NCBI GenBank assembly: GCA_037576215.1
Contig: JBANDB010000011.1
Location: forward strand, 1,302,001-1,366,000
Direction of reading: 5' to 3'
Source: Armillaria gallica
Lineage: Eukaryota > Basidiomycota > Agaricomycetes > Agaricales > Physalacriaceae
Length of the DNA: 64,000 nucleotides
Shown here one piece after another: positions 10,687 to 22,218 of this stretch (position 1 is the first letter of the stretch; each line of letters opens with the position of its first letter). The notes under the pieces are model-generated. The model worked only from the letters and a program-made list of their open reading frames with translations. It did no database searches and was not told the origin of the DNA. Both the position numbers and the translations under genes were made by a program.

Positions 10687-10701
10687 TACCTTTGGCGCTT
10701 T
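10687..10701. repeat. Target-site duplication, right copy
   Basis: Exact repeat of 9865-9879 bordering the truncated LINE. Confidence 0.85.
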
Positions 10702-12394
10702 CCTTATCTATATATCACGAGGAGCAAGGCTTGGAGATGCCCGTGACGGTGCCTGAAAAATATATCTTCACGATCGAGCCTGCAAACTAGGACTAGGATG
10801 TCGGATCGTTTGAATCCAGTAGGGTGCACTGGAGAAAGCAATCACTCTCAAGCAGTGACCAGAGCATGAGTTTTCCCTTCCATCGTGGTGGTATCCGTTA
10901 TTGACAGCTTTCTGTAGGCAAATCGTCCTTCCCCGTCGGTTTATAGGGTGAGTTTTTCTCAAAATTTGAATGAGCGCAACTTGGCTGACTTGACAAGAAC
11001 CTACCTTCTGCAGTCCAGAATACATCCTACTACTTTGCACGCACCTGTGTGAAGTGCAACAATTCCAACCATTTTTAACGATGATACGCTCTTTGTATAT
11101 GCATCGTGAAGTGGCGCCTACCGTGAGCTGCTTCTCTTCTCGTGTTTCATCAACCTGTCTGACCGCTACATAAGGAGCTTCTTACAGGATTGTGCAACAG
11201 ACGTGGACGCGCTCCGCTCGGTACAAGCATTGCTCAACATATTTCTGGCAATTCTACCCAGCACAGAGACCCGCACCAGGACATCCATCTTCTGCACGCT
11301 GGAATTTATGTCTGTTGTACAGACTAGCAGATCCAACATCATTGTAGCCCGCATGTCATTTTTGCTGCGTCGCTTGGACAATACAGCTCCCCCCCTCTCT
11401 TGTCCTCGTCTTTTCTCTCCGTGTAACATCCTCGCCCTAGTTTCCTTCCGCGTGTTCCTCTGGTGCAAATGCTGCTCCCTCAACCAGTAATGTCTAGTAT
11501 TGCGATAATTCCGTTCGGAGAGCTTAGCCCCTTCCTAATTCGTCGGCCAACTCTGAAGAAGCACCTCGCCTCGAGCCTTTGCCAGGAGCTCCTCGGGCGC
11601 AGACGTGTCTCCCATACGGCATGTTTTCTAGCGGCACCGGAGCCGAGCGAAAGAACTACTATCAGTCGGCGCCGTTCCTCGTTTGCATCTTCCGTGGGAT
11701 CTCATTGATGCTTTCATGGGCCACTGCCTTTGGAGATCATGTAAATCTCTAGTACACAATCCGGGGGAGACAATGATCGCCTTTATATCGGGGGACCAGC
11801 AATTTGGTGTGAGAAGAGAAAAACCGGTCATCATGCACACGAGGCGTCCCTTTCCTCCTAGGATCAGCACTTTGCTGTTCTCACATCCCCGTTTCCTTTC
11901 GCCCTTCATATACCAGCTGCACCAAGCAGCGATACAGGACAATCTTTCTCCGGGGACTCCTACAGTCAATTTTCTCACCAGGTTAAAGTCTAATCGTACA
12001 TGTCCTTTGGGCAAATATACCGCCCATCTCAAAGTATACTTTTCGTGGCGAGATGGCTTGCCATCTATTGTCCGGTCTGCCTGACGGAGCAGGTGCTACT
12101 CGGCACTCATTCCCTATATCCTTTCCCGGGCGTCAAGTATAATATGTCGTCGAGCATGTCAACCTCTGTACTATCATTCCACGGCGAGCGCGGATTCCTG
12201 CCTAGTGGTGGCCAGAAACAACCTGTTCCGAGTCCTATGAATATAGGTAACTTGGTTATTATGCAGGTTGAGCTTCCCATGGGAAAATTCTATTCGATGC
12301 ATCAAACTTTAATGGACTTTGCCGACCTCAGCTTATCGTGGTGCCTGTTCTTTCCGTCTTCATTTACCCCACATTACCGTTGCCTTTGACTGCC
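10702..12394. other. Decayed or non-coding region
   Basis: Several 90-134 codon ORFs overlap on both strands (11203-12084), none with a domain I recognise. A possible ATG exon (12144, MSSSMSTSVLSFHGERG...) lies just before oxygenase debris and might be an old 5' exon. Confidence 0.3.
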
Positions 12395-12515
12395 GCCTCT
12401 ATGTAGGAACACTTCTGTTTTGAAACGCATTGGAGCTCGCAGATATTGTGTAGTGGTACACGACGACTACGAGGAGGACATCAAATTGATGGAGGACGAG
12501 TTGAGTTCTGCGAAG
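12395..12515 (+). pseudogene. Isolated exon-intron fragment of a psi-producing oxygenase
   Basis: About 110 bp clearly homologous to 14117-14225 of the longer oxygenase remnant, including the intron GTAGGAACACTTCTG...TAG. The exon before the intron ends in Leu-Tyr, so the catalytic-type Tyr of the YRWH motif is kept here. After the intron the proximal-ligand His position reads Tyr (Trp-Tyr instead of Trp-His). The frame stops soon after. A remnant of a second gene copy. Confidence 0.55.
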
Positions 12516-12639
12516 CAACATGATTGAATTCCTCGACTCACCTGATATCCCTCCGGCGTTGGTTAGGTCCTGAATCTCATAAGGGTAATAGGATGCCCTA
12601 TCAACTCCGCCCCACAAAACCAGGTGTTTCTACCTCGTC

Positions 12640-15085
12640 ATTCTTCACAATGTTGTCAAGGCCCGACCTGACCAAAACTTTCATCGTCGTGCGTTTTACG
12701 CCTAGCAATAGTAGTCGACACGTCGCTGACCGAGCCTTGACCCATTCAGCTGCAGAATTACAGTATTACAAGGACAGACGGCCCCGACGGTGCCTGATGG
12801 TTTGTACGACTTGCAGATTGCCGTGCAGATTGAGAAGAACGGGCAGAACGACCAGCACTCGGTGCTTTACAGCATTGTCAATGGTGCCCAGCAGGCGGTG
12901 AAGCGTGGTCTGATAGTCCCAGACACACTAAAGGCCCCAGTGAGTTCAATATTTAGTCGTTCTCTCACTTCTAGATGTCTGACAGGTATGATAGCAAGGT
13001 GTTGTGGACATTGTGAATAATCCCGATGCGATAGACGACCGGAAAGGGATCTTCACTACTGCACTGGCGGCCATTACAAGGCTTCCCCAGGAGACATGCA
13101 GGACAGGCTTAACAACGAAGCTATAGCTTTGTTGTATAATACTTTACCTCATCCACCGTCGACGTTCATGGGCCCTCAATATCAATGGCGGAGCCAGACG
13201 GGTTCAGGAACAGCGTTCAGAACCCGCAACTTGATGGGCAGGAATGCCGTATGCGTGTAGCGTTCAGGAAAAGCAGCCCCTTCCGAATACGTCACTACTA
13301 GATCCTGGTTTGGTTTTCGACATGCTACTCTGTGCGTGTGATGTGAGTGCTCCTTTTACGCTTTGAATGTAATTTCGTTGCCTATGGATGATGTAACAGT
13401 GGCAACATCCTGAGAAGAAGTCCTTGTTGACCTTTGCCTTTGCGTCGATCGTCACCCATTTGCTTTTCAGGACGGATCCCCTTGACTGAACACGCAATAA
13501 TACGTCGTCGTACCTTTATCTTTCGCCTTTGTATGGGTACAGCCAGGCTACGCAGGACCAGGTGCGCGATAAGGAGAAGGGCCATGGGCTCCTTTACCCC
13601 GACATGTGTCTGATCTTCTTATCACCCGCGGCATCTGCACTGCTTGTCATCTTCAGCAGGAATCACAACGTACGTCGCATATTCTACTTTTTTTTCCCGT
13701 CCACTTGACGTTTTAACAGTACATTGCCAGTATACTACTGAAAATTAAAGAATGGGGGCGGTGGACCGACCCACCACCTGCTGACCCCCAGCAATGTGCC
13801 CTACAAGATGAAGAGATCTTCTAGACGGCGCGGCATGTCAAGTCGGTTCCTTCCTTCTCAGAAGCCTTGAGGAAATCACTGACCGAATGACCAGCTGTAG
13901 ACACTTTATATCCCTCATCTTTGGCGACTGCGTTGCTGGTTTCCTTGGCCTCCCACGTGAAGGAAACACATGGAGCGTGAATCCTTTCGATGTCTGTCCA
14001 CTTTTATATTGAGTTATGTGGCCGGACTGATCGATGTTTTTAGCCCATCATGACAAAGAAGGGTGAGAAAATCAGTCGAGGACAGGGTGACCAAGTCTCT
14101 GTGGAGTTCAACCTCCTCTGTTGTGTAGGAACACTTCTGTTTTGAAATGAATTGGAGCTCACAGACATTGCATAGTGGCACACGACGACTGTGAAAGAGG
14201 ACATCAAATGGACGGAGGACGAGTTCACGTCCCTTTTCAGTGCAGTGGGAAAGACAACAGACCAGGTCACCCTTGACGATTTCAAGGTCACTGCAATCAC
14301 TGTGTTCCGCAAGGTCGATCCGGAGCCCAGAAATCGGGTGTTCGGTGGGTATGTCATGGTGATTTCTGTTCGTTGTCTGTCACTAATTTATTTGTTAATA
14401 GTATGGTGCGTCTGGCCGTTTAAAGACGACGATCTCGCACGGATCCTGCTGGACGCAACTGACAAGGCAGCTGGCACATACCGCGCTCGGGGAATGCCAG
14501 CGGTGCTGCGCATGATCAAGATCATGGGCATGGAGCAGGGGCGTCGGTGGGGGGCCTGCACCATGCTCCCTTCAAGTCGTTCTCGGATTGGTCCACCAAT
14601 CCCGAGATCGCACGGACGGCGGAACTCCTGTATGGGCACATTGATAACCTCTAGCTCTAATCCATGGGGGTGCCTGGTCTGCAGACAGAGGACTGTATGC
14701 CACTGGGTCCCGGGAGCGGGATTTGCTGTGGCTGTGGGAATACGCTGACGAGGGCGATTCTGGCAGACGCAATAGCGCTGGTGCATGGCAATTGGTTCTA
14801 CATGACGGATTTCACATGTGAGTACCGTGTGCTTTTTATCAGCTTTGTGTTGATCATGTATGTGTAGCTGCGAACCTCACCTCATGGAATATTCAGGATT
14901 GTGCACAGATTCCGGACAATGGCGCCTTTGGCACGGAGCTGCCTAAACTTCTCTTCCTCCACCTCCCCCGCCACTACCCTGGGAATAGCGTCTACAGCCT
15001 CTTCCCCTTCTTTACCCCCACGGCTGTCAAAGAGAATCTTATGAATCTCAAACTCGACCTCTTGAATTACAACTTGCAAAAAAAA
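12640..15085 (+). pseudogene. Psi-producing oxygenase / linoleate diol synthase, dioxygenase half
   Basis: Collinear blocks of the fungal fatty-acid dioxygenase (heme peroxidase fold): VPDGLYDLQIAVQIEKNGQ (12793), DAIDDRKGIFTTALAAITRL, LLYNTLPHPPSTFMGP (13130), LLDPGLVFDMLL (13303), LLTFAFASIVTHLLFRTDP, LYLSPLYG, AASALLVIFSRNHN (13630), FGDCVAGFLGLPREGNTWS (13920), WHTTTVKEDIKWTEDEF (14170), DLARILLDATDKAAGTYRAR (14430), NPEIARTAELLYGHIDN, EDCMPLGPGSGICCG (14690) and LPRHYPGNSVYSLFPFFTP (14970). Short GT-AG introns lie between blocks. Premature stops (DW to D-stop near 13490, Q to stop near 13825), frameshifts, loss of the catalytic Tyr (YRWH reads CC-WH) and complete loss of the C-terminal P450-like domain make it a pseudogene. 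Functional family members convert linoleate to hydroperoxides and diols acting as sporulation signals. Confidence 0.8.
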
Positions 15086-15139
15086 AGATACATAGGACTC
15101 GGACCTGCCGCGCGGATGCGTTGGCCCTCACTCCACTAG

Positions 15140-15480
15140 TTGCCATTTAGAGAGCCAACGCATTGGATCTTCACACAACTTCTTCTCGATGACCCAACTG
15201 GTGCTTTGTATACTCAAAGCGGGGGAATTGTGCATGGCGTGCTGAACAAGGCTGCTGCCGGTAAGTCAGAAAAGAATACCCGTCTATTCCTCAATCGGAT
15301 TGTTTTCAGGACGTACAACCGTCACAATTGCTCATGGTCAAGTCGCCGGCGTCATATTTGTCATAGGAGATAGACCGGTCGTCCGACAAGGAACCCACCT
15401 GGAACTGCTTCACAAAGGAGGTGGAGCGTATGCTTGTCTCGTTCAAGCTCAGAAGGCGGTTACGGTACGGACCTGTACCC
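15140..15480 (+). pseudogene. ABC-transporter nucleotide-binding domain fragment
   Basis: Two exons joined by a short intron (about 15261-15309, GTAAGT...TTTTCAG). The first reads LLLDDPTGALYTQSGGIVHG, a decayed Walker B and D-loop (family: LLLDEATSALD). The second reads RTTVTIAHGQVAG (H-loop, normally IAHR), VIFVIGDRPVVRQGTHLELL and GGGAYACLVQAQKA, the typical C-terminal end of MDR/Ste6-type exporters. Walker A and signature motif are absent, the catalytic Glu after Walker B is Asp, and no membrane domain precedes it. It abuts the oxygenase remnant directly, as if two genes had been fused by deletion. Confidence 0.7.
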
Positions 15481-15489
15481 ATATATGTC

Positions 15490-16069
15490 GTATACATCCA
15501 CCGTAATATGGATACGGTTGTCGTTGGTGCACATATTTAGGACCGTGGCCCTCAGTTGCCAAATGAGGCGGATTATCTGCGCTGTTACATGTAAACTACT
15601 ACTAGATATTCTACCCCAACCCCGAGACTCTTATGTAGTAAAGTTGAATATCGACGGCTGCTTTGGCTGTTTCCGACGAGCAAGAAAAAGCAAGGTCCTA
15701 AGCGCAGGCACCATGGGGGACACTTGTCGCTCAAGCTTTGCTGTTGAACACTCCGGTATAAAACCTGAGGCCTTAAGGACTCTAGGAGCTTTGCCAACCT
15801 TCTTCGGAAATGTGCGTTTTTCAGATTACTGGAAGTGAATTATGCAGTACTACTACATTTGTACACAAATCATCATTAATCAATCAGGTCTGGTCTCGCT
15901 CGTCCCCGGGCATAATACTCCAGATGTGCCGCGAATGTCAGTCTTCTATAGAACCTCGGTAGACAGTAACAGGATGCGTATGAAGAAGTCTGAGGCCTTC
16001 TACACGAAGATGCATTCGGGCGGCGATATTTGCATTCAGGGAGCACACAAGGCTGAGCTAGAGATGTGA
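15490..16069 (+). other. Unassigned debris between two gene remnants
   Basis: Short open stretches (15434-15838, 15842-16069) without a family I can name. Several read like coding sequence in changing frames, so this is probably more decayed gene material. Confidence 0.3.
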
Positions 16070-16149
16070 GCGTATTGATCTGATAGGATAAAAGAAGTGC
16101 ACACGTAAGTAAAGAAAAAAATAAGGTTGCCTGACAGAAATATAGTAGA

Positions 16150-17332
16150 ATAAGAAGTAGAACACGTCCAATGTTACACGCTTACCTCCATTGCGACGGA
16201 AGACACCAGCAGCAGCAGCCATAACACTATAAGTGGAGATCAAATTGATACAGAAAAGGACGGGTAGTCGCTGCGTACTGGATATTGTCTGATAAGATGC
16301 TTAGAGACTAAATTGAGGTGATATGACAAGGTAGCTGACCAAGTAGGTCCGGGCGCCATCACGCCTCAGTGAATCTACAACACTGTTTTCAGGACGGCGC
16401 GGCTCTTCGAGGGCATTGTAGATGGTGATAAGAATCACAAAGACATCGAAGAGCAACTAGGGAAAATCAGAAAACGGATAATTCTTTGAGGGCAACAGAC
16501 GCACCAAGACACCTAACGTGCAAGTTATTATCTTCGGTATTCTTTTACTGCTGCAGACATTCTGGGATTCAACTACCGGTAAATGTCAGCAATGAGGTTC
16601 TGAAATGGAGACGACGTTTACCTCCAGTTCTCAAGTAACTCAAAACCGACAGGACCGAAAGAATTGTGATGGCTGTTATGTAGATACTAAATACAACAAG
16701 CAATGTCCTGCGAACAGTTTGCCTGTGATTCCAAAGTCGATATGCTCGCATCATGATGTAGACTACAGTCAGGTGGTCAGTCATGACTAGATCAAAACGG
16801 ACCACCGTACGACCCACAATGTGAAATATTAGCGGCGATGATTACGGATGTGTAGCTCAGCCAAATTGCTGCTTCGCAGCTGAGCATATGTGAATGACTC
16901 CTTTCAACAAGGATAGCGGAACAAGCTTACTTCTAGATATGATACGAGCATCAGGTTATCACAAATGCAACACTAGACTTCGGGCGCTGACCTTGTTATT
17001 AGTATGTGATGGTTGGCTCGTCACTGAAACTATAGGTGAGTGATATCCCAGGAATATGAAGTGCATGTACAGACCATAAAGACGGTATATCAGCACAGCT
17101 TCCGTAAAGTAGCGATTCAATAAGTAGATAACTTTTGTAAGAATGCGCTCGTTCAGAGGCCCCCACATCGTTGCTATTTCTTCAGCGAGCATTAGGCAAT
17201 GGTCCCACAAGATCAAAACCAGAGGCGCAGCTTTATCGTCATCAGATCCCAAAGCAACCAGCGTGATATGAACGTACCAGGTATATATATTATGAATAGT
17301 GTTTGGTCAACTGGAATGAGAGTAGTAGACAT
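16150..17332 (-). pseudogene. DUF6533-like multi-pass membrane protein gene, possibly decayed
   Basis: Minus-strand blocks in order: MSTTLIPVDQTLFIIY (start near 17332); ILWDHCLMLAEEIATMWG and TKVIYLLNRYFTEAVLIY (17200-17090), the helix pair typical of basidiomycete DUF6533 proteins; WLSYTSVIIAANISH (about 16860); VYIMMRAYRLWNHRQTVRRT with a hydrophobic helix after it (16760-16640); LLFDVFVILITIYNALEEP (about 16460-16400); and CINLISTYSVMAAAAGVF (about 16240-16190). Several hydrophobic helices are separated by short introns. I could not build a clean splice model at the N-terminus (a frame change near 17270) or after 17060, so it is either a multi-exon gene or a recent pseudogene. Function of the family is unknown. 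Confidence 0.5.
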
Positions 17333-18834
17333 CGAGTACTGTGTGGAAGCGAGGTAGGGATTAAGGAACTCGTAGTCGTCTGTTATACAGACCTGACCCT
17401 CGGTAAGTTCCTTAAAACCCCGCCTGAGATGAACGGAGGTGATCGGCCCTCGTCCATTTGATCAGACCGCAATGAGGATCCAAGTCATCGGGCGAGCAAT
17501 GATCATATTGTCGAATCAGATATTGAGGATATGATGAGGGTCAGAGCATCAGAGCACCATCGTTGTCTTTCGAGAGCGTCTCTGAGACGGCTATTCAGAT
17601 CTACAGATACTAGTTCATAATGTCAATTGAACGATGAAAGCAGGACAAACTACTTAATAAAACCTATAAGATAGGCGAGGTAAGATACAAATTGTGAACT
17701 TTGTTTCGCTGAAGGGACCGTGGCGACCGAGGAATCCAGTGTCTTGTTGATCAGCGGGAGAATCATATCTCCAAGTTTTCACAGCCTTCTCATTTTTGAT
17801 GGCCATCTTTCCCAAAGCGCGCCAGAAGTACTTAGAACAAAACAGGCCGATAAGTGTAGCCGACCTTCCGCAGAATAAATCATAGCTACTTATAACTGTC
17901 TTGAGAGCTTAGAAATACTTGCAAGACCCGATAAAGGATTCACGTCGAACTTGGTCGAAGTTTGGTCGAGAAACAAAAATACCAGATCAGTATCAAGGTT
18001 CAAGGTGGATGCAGGGATGCAGTACAGCACTGATCAACATCCACTCCCTGGCAGCCCCTGATCAGAATTGGTACCACACTCATTGAAAAGATGTACCTCA
18101 AATCTAATCTTTGGTAGTCTTCATATGGATAGTTGGGTCCAGTTTACGAGACGAAGGTACCGTGCCTGTGCCAAGATGCTGATCGTTACCATCCCGTACT
18201 GAGTACTCTCCACATAGAAGGTACTGTGACAGGACTAATGGGATGAGAGTTGTGGGAGATGAGACGAGATGAGAATATACTATCGCACATGAGGGTGGAC
18301 CTCAACTTGGTGGCGGTGACTCTCGACAATTTGCCATGCCGTGCATGCCGTGCTTCATCCACGTTTTGTCACACGTCACACTTGTTACCCGTTCTTCTTT
18401 GAGCATCGATTGCTCTTCCTCGCGATCGGCTATCTCTTAAATTTGCCTTCATATCTCACGCTCGTCCAAGAAACCATCGCTCATTCTTCGTGGTGTGGGT
18501 ATTCTTGGACGAGCGTGAAATGTGAAGGAGAATGGAGGGTCGTTGATCTTCACGGAATATATGGATAGTTGGAGAGGAAACATCACCAATAACGTGTTCT
18601 CAGCTGGGAAGCATTGAACGTGTTGTCACAATGCCTTCTGAACAAATGTGTCAAGTATTCGGTGTGTGCTTTCTACTTGTTGATTTTGCTCTGGTTACCG
18701 ACTATGAGGAGTAAGCAGTGAGCAAGTCAACCTCATTTTCAAGTTGGTACTTTCTCTCATCAGATGACAACTGTGTACACGGTCCATCACTGCATGTTTG
18801 ACCCTTGTCAAATGCATAAGCTACTCCTTAGGAT
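17333..18834. other. Non-coding, with one hairpin-forming repeat
   Basis: No gene recognised. Contains the inverted repeat at 18448-18526. Confidence 0.5.
18448..18526. repeat. 25-bp imperfect inverted repeat, 29-bp loop
   Basis: Arms 18448-18472 and 18502-18526 match with two mismatches; the inner 16 bp (CACGCTCGTCCAAGAA) are perfect. An RNA copy would form a strong hairpin. It may be the remnant of a small TIR element. Confidence 0.75.
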
Positions 18835-18899
18835 TTGCTGTCGGTATGTCTTCCGCAATTTACCTGCAGCGTTAGTGTGGACCTTGTCCTCGAGTTTAT

Positions 18900-20233
18900 G
18901 CTAATGCTCAAGCTTTTGTTCCTCATCTGTACGGCCAGGTTGTTTTTCCGATGTTTGTACTCGATTAACTATCGGTCCATAGCATCCCGGGGATGGAGAT
19001 ACAAGTTCATCTTCCCCATTGCTGAGGCAGTCGACCGTGAACACCTCTTCGCCAAAAATGAGGGGGCAAGGCGGGCTGTTCAGCAAGACAGTATGAAGTC
19101 GAGTATCTCAAGCCGAAGCTCTCGAAGGCCACTGGTATGCTGTATAGCCACTACTAACTGTTTAAGGACAGGGACGCAGCGGTTACTGAGGAGATCATAC
19201 GAATTCTGGTCGATCGGTGTCATCGTTGGCAGGATGTCCCATTCAGCATCCCTGCTAGTCTCTTCCACCTGCTGTCGCCTATTCGTGGACAATTACATGC
19301 CCTCGTCCATTTTGAATTCAATGAAGCTTTCATCGGTGGATTGCCATTCAAGTTGACTTCCTTCCAGAATCGTATCCGACATTTTGGATGGCGCACCTCT
19401 CCTTAAATCCCTGACTCTCTCGTCTTCCTTTGACGTCGAGAGGCCAAAGATCACCATCATTCCTCGGATGTGCCCAAAGTTGAGATCATTCGCGGACCTT
19501 CGACAAGTGGGAGTAGGCGAGGAGCTTCACCAGCACATTCTCGATATCGTTGGAAATTCGCCTGGTCTCCGCGACTTTGATGTTAGGCTTACAGGCTTCT
19601 TCCCAATTGCTGATCCGCGCATCGTCAATACATCGATCACGCAACTCTCTGCATGCAGCGGATCCTTTCTCCGCAGCATCATATTACCGAAGTTGAAAGA
19701 TGCGCATCTACACGGTCCGGCTCCTGGTGTCCATTTGTATATTCATGATGGCGTCGCGTCGTTGTATGACCTTGTTACCCATTCTGGATGTTCCCTGACA
19801 TCTCTCCGTATCAGTGATTGCGCTGTCGATGAGCTCCTCATCTTCATCTTGCGGGCTAGCCCTGAAATTGTCACCCTGCCCCTCTCTTTCCGCGAGTGGC
19901 AGGGATTCCGTGCAGACGATCCAGTCTTTAATTGCCGAACTGAGTATCCTAGGAAAAGCGGAGCCAGCTTTAGTTCCAAACCTGCTCAGGTTCTCGTTAG
20001 ACTTACCGAAAGGTTCCTCTCTTTTGCTAAATATGGGACTTCTTGGTTCGAATTTCGTGGATAGCATTGAAACCCGGTGGAGGAAAGGCTCTTTGCGTTC
20101 GGTCGACGTCCAGATTGGCCACCCGGGGCTTGACACTGACGGAGGGTTTACATTGACTCGTGCTTGCCACGAACGACTGGCTAGAATGGAAAAGGAAGGA
20201 CTTACTGTAGTCCTTTTGCCGCCGCCATTGTAG
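18900..20233 (+). pseudogene. F-box/LRR-like pseudogene
   Basis: Three pieces in three frames give the usual basidiomycete F-box/LRR order. They are VTEEIIRILVDRCHRWQDVP, FSIPASLFHLLSPIRGQL (19170-19290); then APLLKSLTLSSSFDVE, KITIIPRMCPKLRSF and an LRR-type body (19390-19930); then LVPNLLRFSLDLPKGSSLL and a C-terminus ending GLTVVLLPPP (19950-20233). Frame changes near 19385 and 19940 and an in-frame TAA near 19160 break it. The N-terminal F-box itself is too degraded to see. Its neighbour at 20498 is an intact F-box gene on the other strand. Confidence 0.6.
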
Positions 20234-20497
20234 ATCACAACTCGTGTGGTTTGCGGCGGCGCCAATTTTCGGGGAGGTCTTACAAGTTAACGGTGTATCA
20301 TACGGGTAGAGACTGAAATGTTAATCGAGTTCTCTCCTCTCATCCGCACCATTGTTCAAGTTTCTATCAGTCGTGCAGTCACTATGTCGGGTATAGGCTG
20401 AAACATTAATCGAGACAATTCAAGTTCTCCCTAACCCACCGCGCCACCGTTAAAACGTGCATAGAAGTGAATCGTTTGAATCTCGCGCATCATTGTG

Positions 20498-22156
20498 CTA
20501 TACGGCTACAAAAATTTCTAGGCCATCATCACGAAGTCTGTCCCAACGCTCCCCATCACCAAGGTCCCCATTCAGACAAACCACCTTCAAGGACGCTTCG
20601 TCTTTATCTTCTTCTACTAGCTCACGCCGAGCTACGACCATCTCAGTGATAATGAAATCATGGTCTTTGAAGTCAAACTGAGCGCCTGCAAGGAAAAGGG
20701 TGTGCAACCGGGGAATCAGCTCAAAAGCCTCGTCGTCGTTGACTGTCCCAAGAGCGATAAATATGTCGGCCGTCTTGAAGTTGAATTCAAGCTTAAGGTA
20801 AGTCAACCCTGGCGTCCACTTGAGCATTTCGATTATCGCATTTCCGTCTACGGCAAGCCCGGCAGTGAAGAGATGGAGATGGGTCAAGGCAGGCACGGTG
20901 TCCTGGCGGATGACAGGCAAGATGGCGGTCTGGTTTTCGTAGCTGAGTATCATTTTCTGTAGGGCAGGTAATTGGAGGCGGGATATCAGCTTGGCGCTAG
21001 AACCTGGTGTGCTCGTGGACTCTGTTTCAGTGACGCTGAGATCCCGAAGACAAGCATGTTTGATCATGGGAACAACAGATTGCTGCTCCGGGATGGGACT
21101 GCTGACGATCCAGAGACGGGAATTCTCTACGTTTCTTGCCCCATGCCACTGCAGAAGGTATGCCGCATCCAAGAGCGTCGTGAGGGCAAACAAGCGTGAC
21201 AGTTTTCCCGAGTCCTCTGGTAAGGCAAATCGACGCGAGAACAGAGTGGGCTCTGTGATGGGGCCGAGAACTTCAATGATCAGCTGTTGGAGCCTTGGTG
21301 CATGTTGGAAACCCCGCACGGTGCGGGAGAGCCTGACCGGTGCCTCCTCGAAGGTAATGGGGTAAATCCGTAAATTTTCGAGGAGAGGTAAAGAGTGTGA
21401 TATGTTATCGAACAGGAGGAAGGAGCACAATGGAGCGGTGACACTCAGGCCGGTCCATCGCGATGACGTTGGCAAAATCATGGCAAGAAGGGGGTGGCGC
21501 GCCATATCGGTACTAGCGAAGATGCAGACCGTGAGAGGATGAGATCCCGATCGTGCCAGCAGAATACCGAGGCGGAAGACGTATTCCATGTAGTTCGCAT
21601 ACCTGTCCATCGGCAGCCCGATAAATGACCATAGTTTGGCCGTCGCCAATGCGGTAGATCTCCAGCTTGCACAGACCTGGGACAAAACCCATGGTGCGTT
21701 CTTGGTATCGAGACAGTCGAACTCGCTAGAAACGGCAATCTCGATGCGGTTTGGGATACACGCCGTGAATATTTCGATGAGCATGTCTTGTGGTAGCCCG
21801 CGAACTGGATTTAAGAGTGCCTTGGCGTCCGCAACGCGTTTGACATGCATAGCCTGCTCCTCGAGGAGACCTTCAAGTGTTTCTCTTGTAGCGGAGATAC
21901 GTTGCTGTAAGACGGAGAGGTAGCCGTCGCCGTCACGAACAATAGCCTCAAGTGTCGCAAGCTCGACGGGATCAATAGGCGGGTCATTGGAAGAGAAAAG
22001 CTCGGCCATCCGTGATGGAGCGAGACCAGGTAGGGCGGGCTTTGCCGTCGACGTAAACCCGCAGTCAGGACAGCTCGAGCCCCTGCCAGCGAAACGACCT
22101 TCTGGTTCCAAGCTCGTAGCGATTGAATTCGAAAGGCGGGCAGGTGGCGTCGTCAT
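20498..22156 (-). CDS. F-box/LRR-like protein (552 aa)
   Basis: Start set at ATG 22156, although the frame is open further up. The paralogue at 35235 begins at the matching place, and a 52-nt GTGAGT...TAG intron (22167-22218) fits the 5' UTR. N-terminal CPDCGF motif (about residues 30-35), then a coiled-coil-like segment (about 75-115), an F-box core LNPVRGLPQDMLIEIFTACI (about 118-137), WVLSQVCASWRSTALATAKLW, and then irregular leucine-rich repeats to the C-terminus (GLEIFVAV). F-box proteins of this class are presumed substrate receptors of SCF ubiquitin ligases; the substrate is unknown. It is closely related to 35235-36902 over its whole length. Confidence 0.85.
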   Translation of the reverse strand: MTTPPARLSNSIATSLEPEGRFAGRGSSCPDCGFTSTAKPALPGLAPSRMAELFSSNDPPIDPVELATLEAIVRDGDGYLSVLQQRISATRETLEGLLEEQAMHVKRVADAKALLNPVRGLPQDMLIEIFTACIPNRIEIAVSSEFDCLDTKNAPWVLSQVCASWRSTALATAKLWSFIGLPMDRYANYMEYVFRLGILLARSGSHPLTVCIFASTDMARHPLLAMILPTSSRWTGLSVTAPLCSFLLFDNISHSLPLLENLRIYPITFEEAPVRLSRTVRGFQHAPRLQQLIIEVLGPITEPTLFSRRFALPEDSGKLSRLFALTTLLDAAYLLQWHGARNVENSRLWIVSSPIPEQQSVVPMIKHACLRDLSVTETESTSTPGSSAKLISRLQLPALQKMILSYENQTAILPVIRQDTVPALTHLHLFTAGLAVDGNAIIEMLKWTPGLTYLKLEFNFKTADIFIALGTVNDDEAFELIPRLHTLFLAGAQFDFKDHDFIITEMVVARRELVEEDKDEASLKVVCLNGDLGDGERWDRLRDDGLEIFVAV

Positions 22157-22166
22157 TTCTTCGAAG

Positions 22167-22218
22167 CTACATAAATCAGGTTGGTGCCGAAAGAACAGGA
22201 CAGTGCACCGCGACTCAC
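22167..22218 (-). other. Probable 5' UTR intron of the F-box gene
   Basis: GTGAGT...TTTATGTAG on the minus strand, 52 nt, ending 11 nt before the start codon. F-box genes at 35235 and 37935 have similar introns just before the ATG. Confidence 0.55.
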
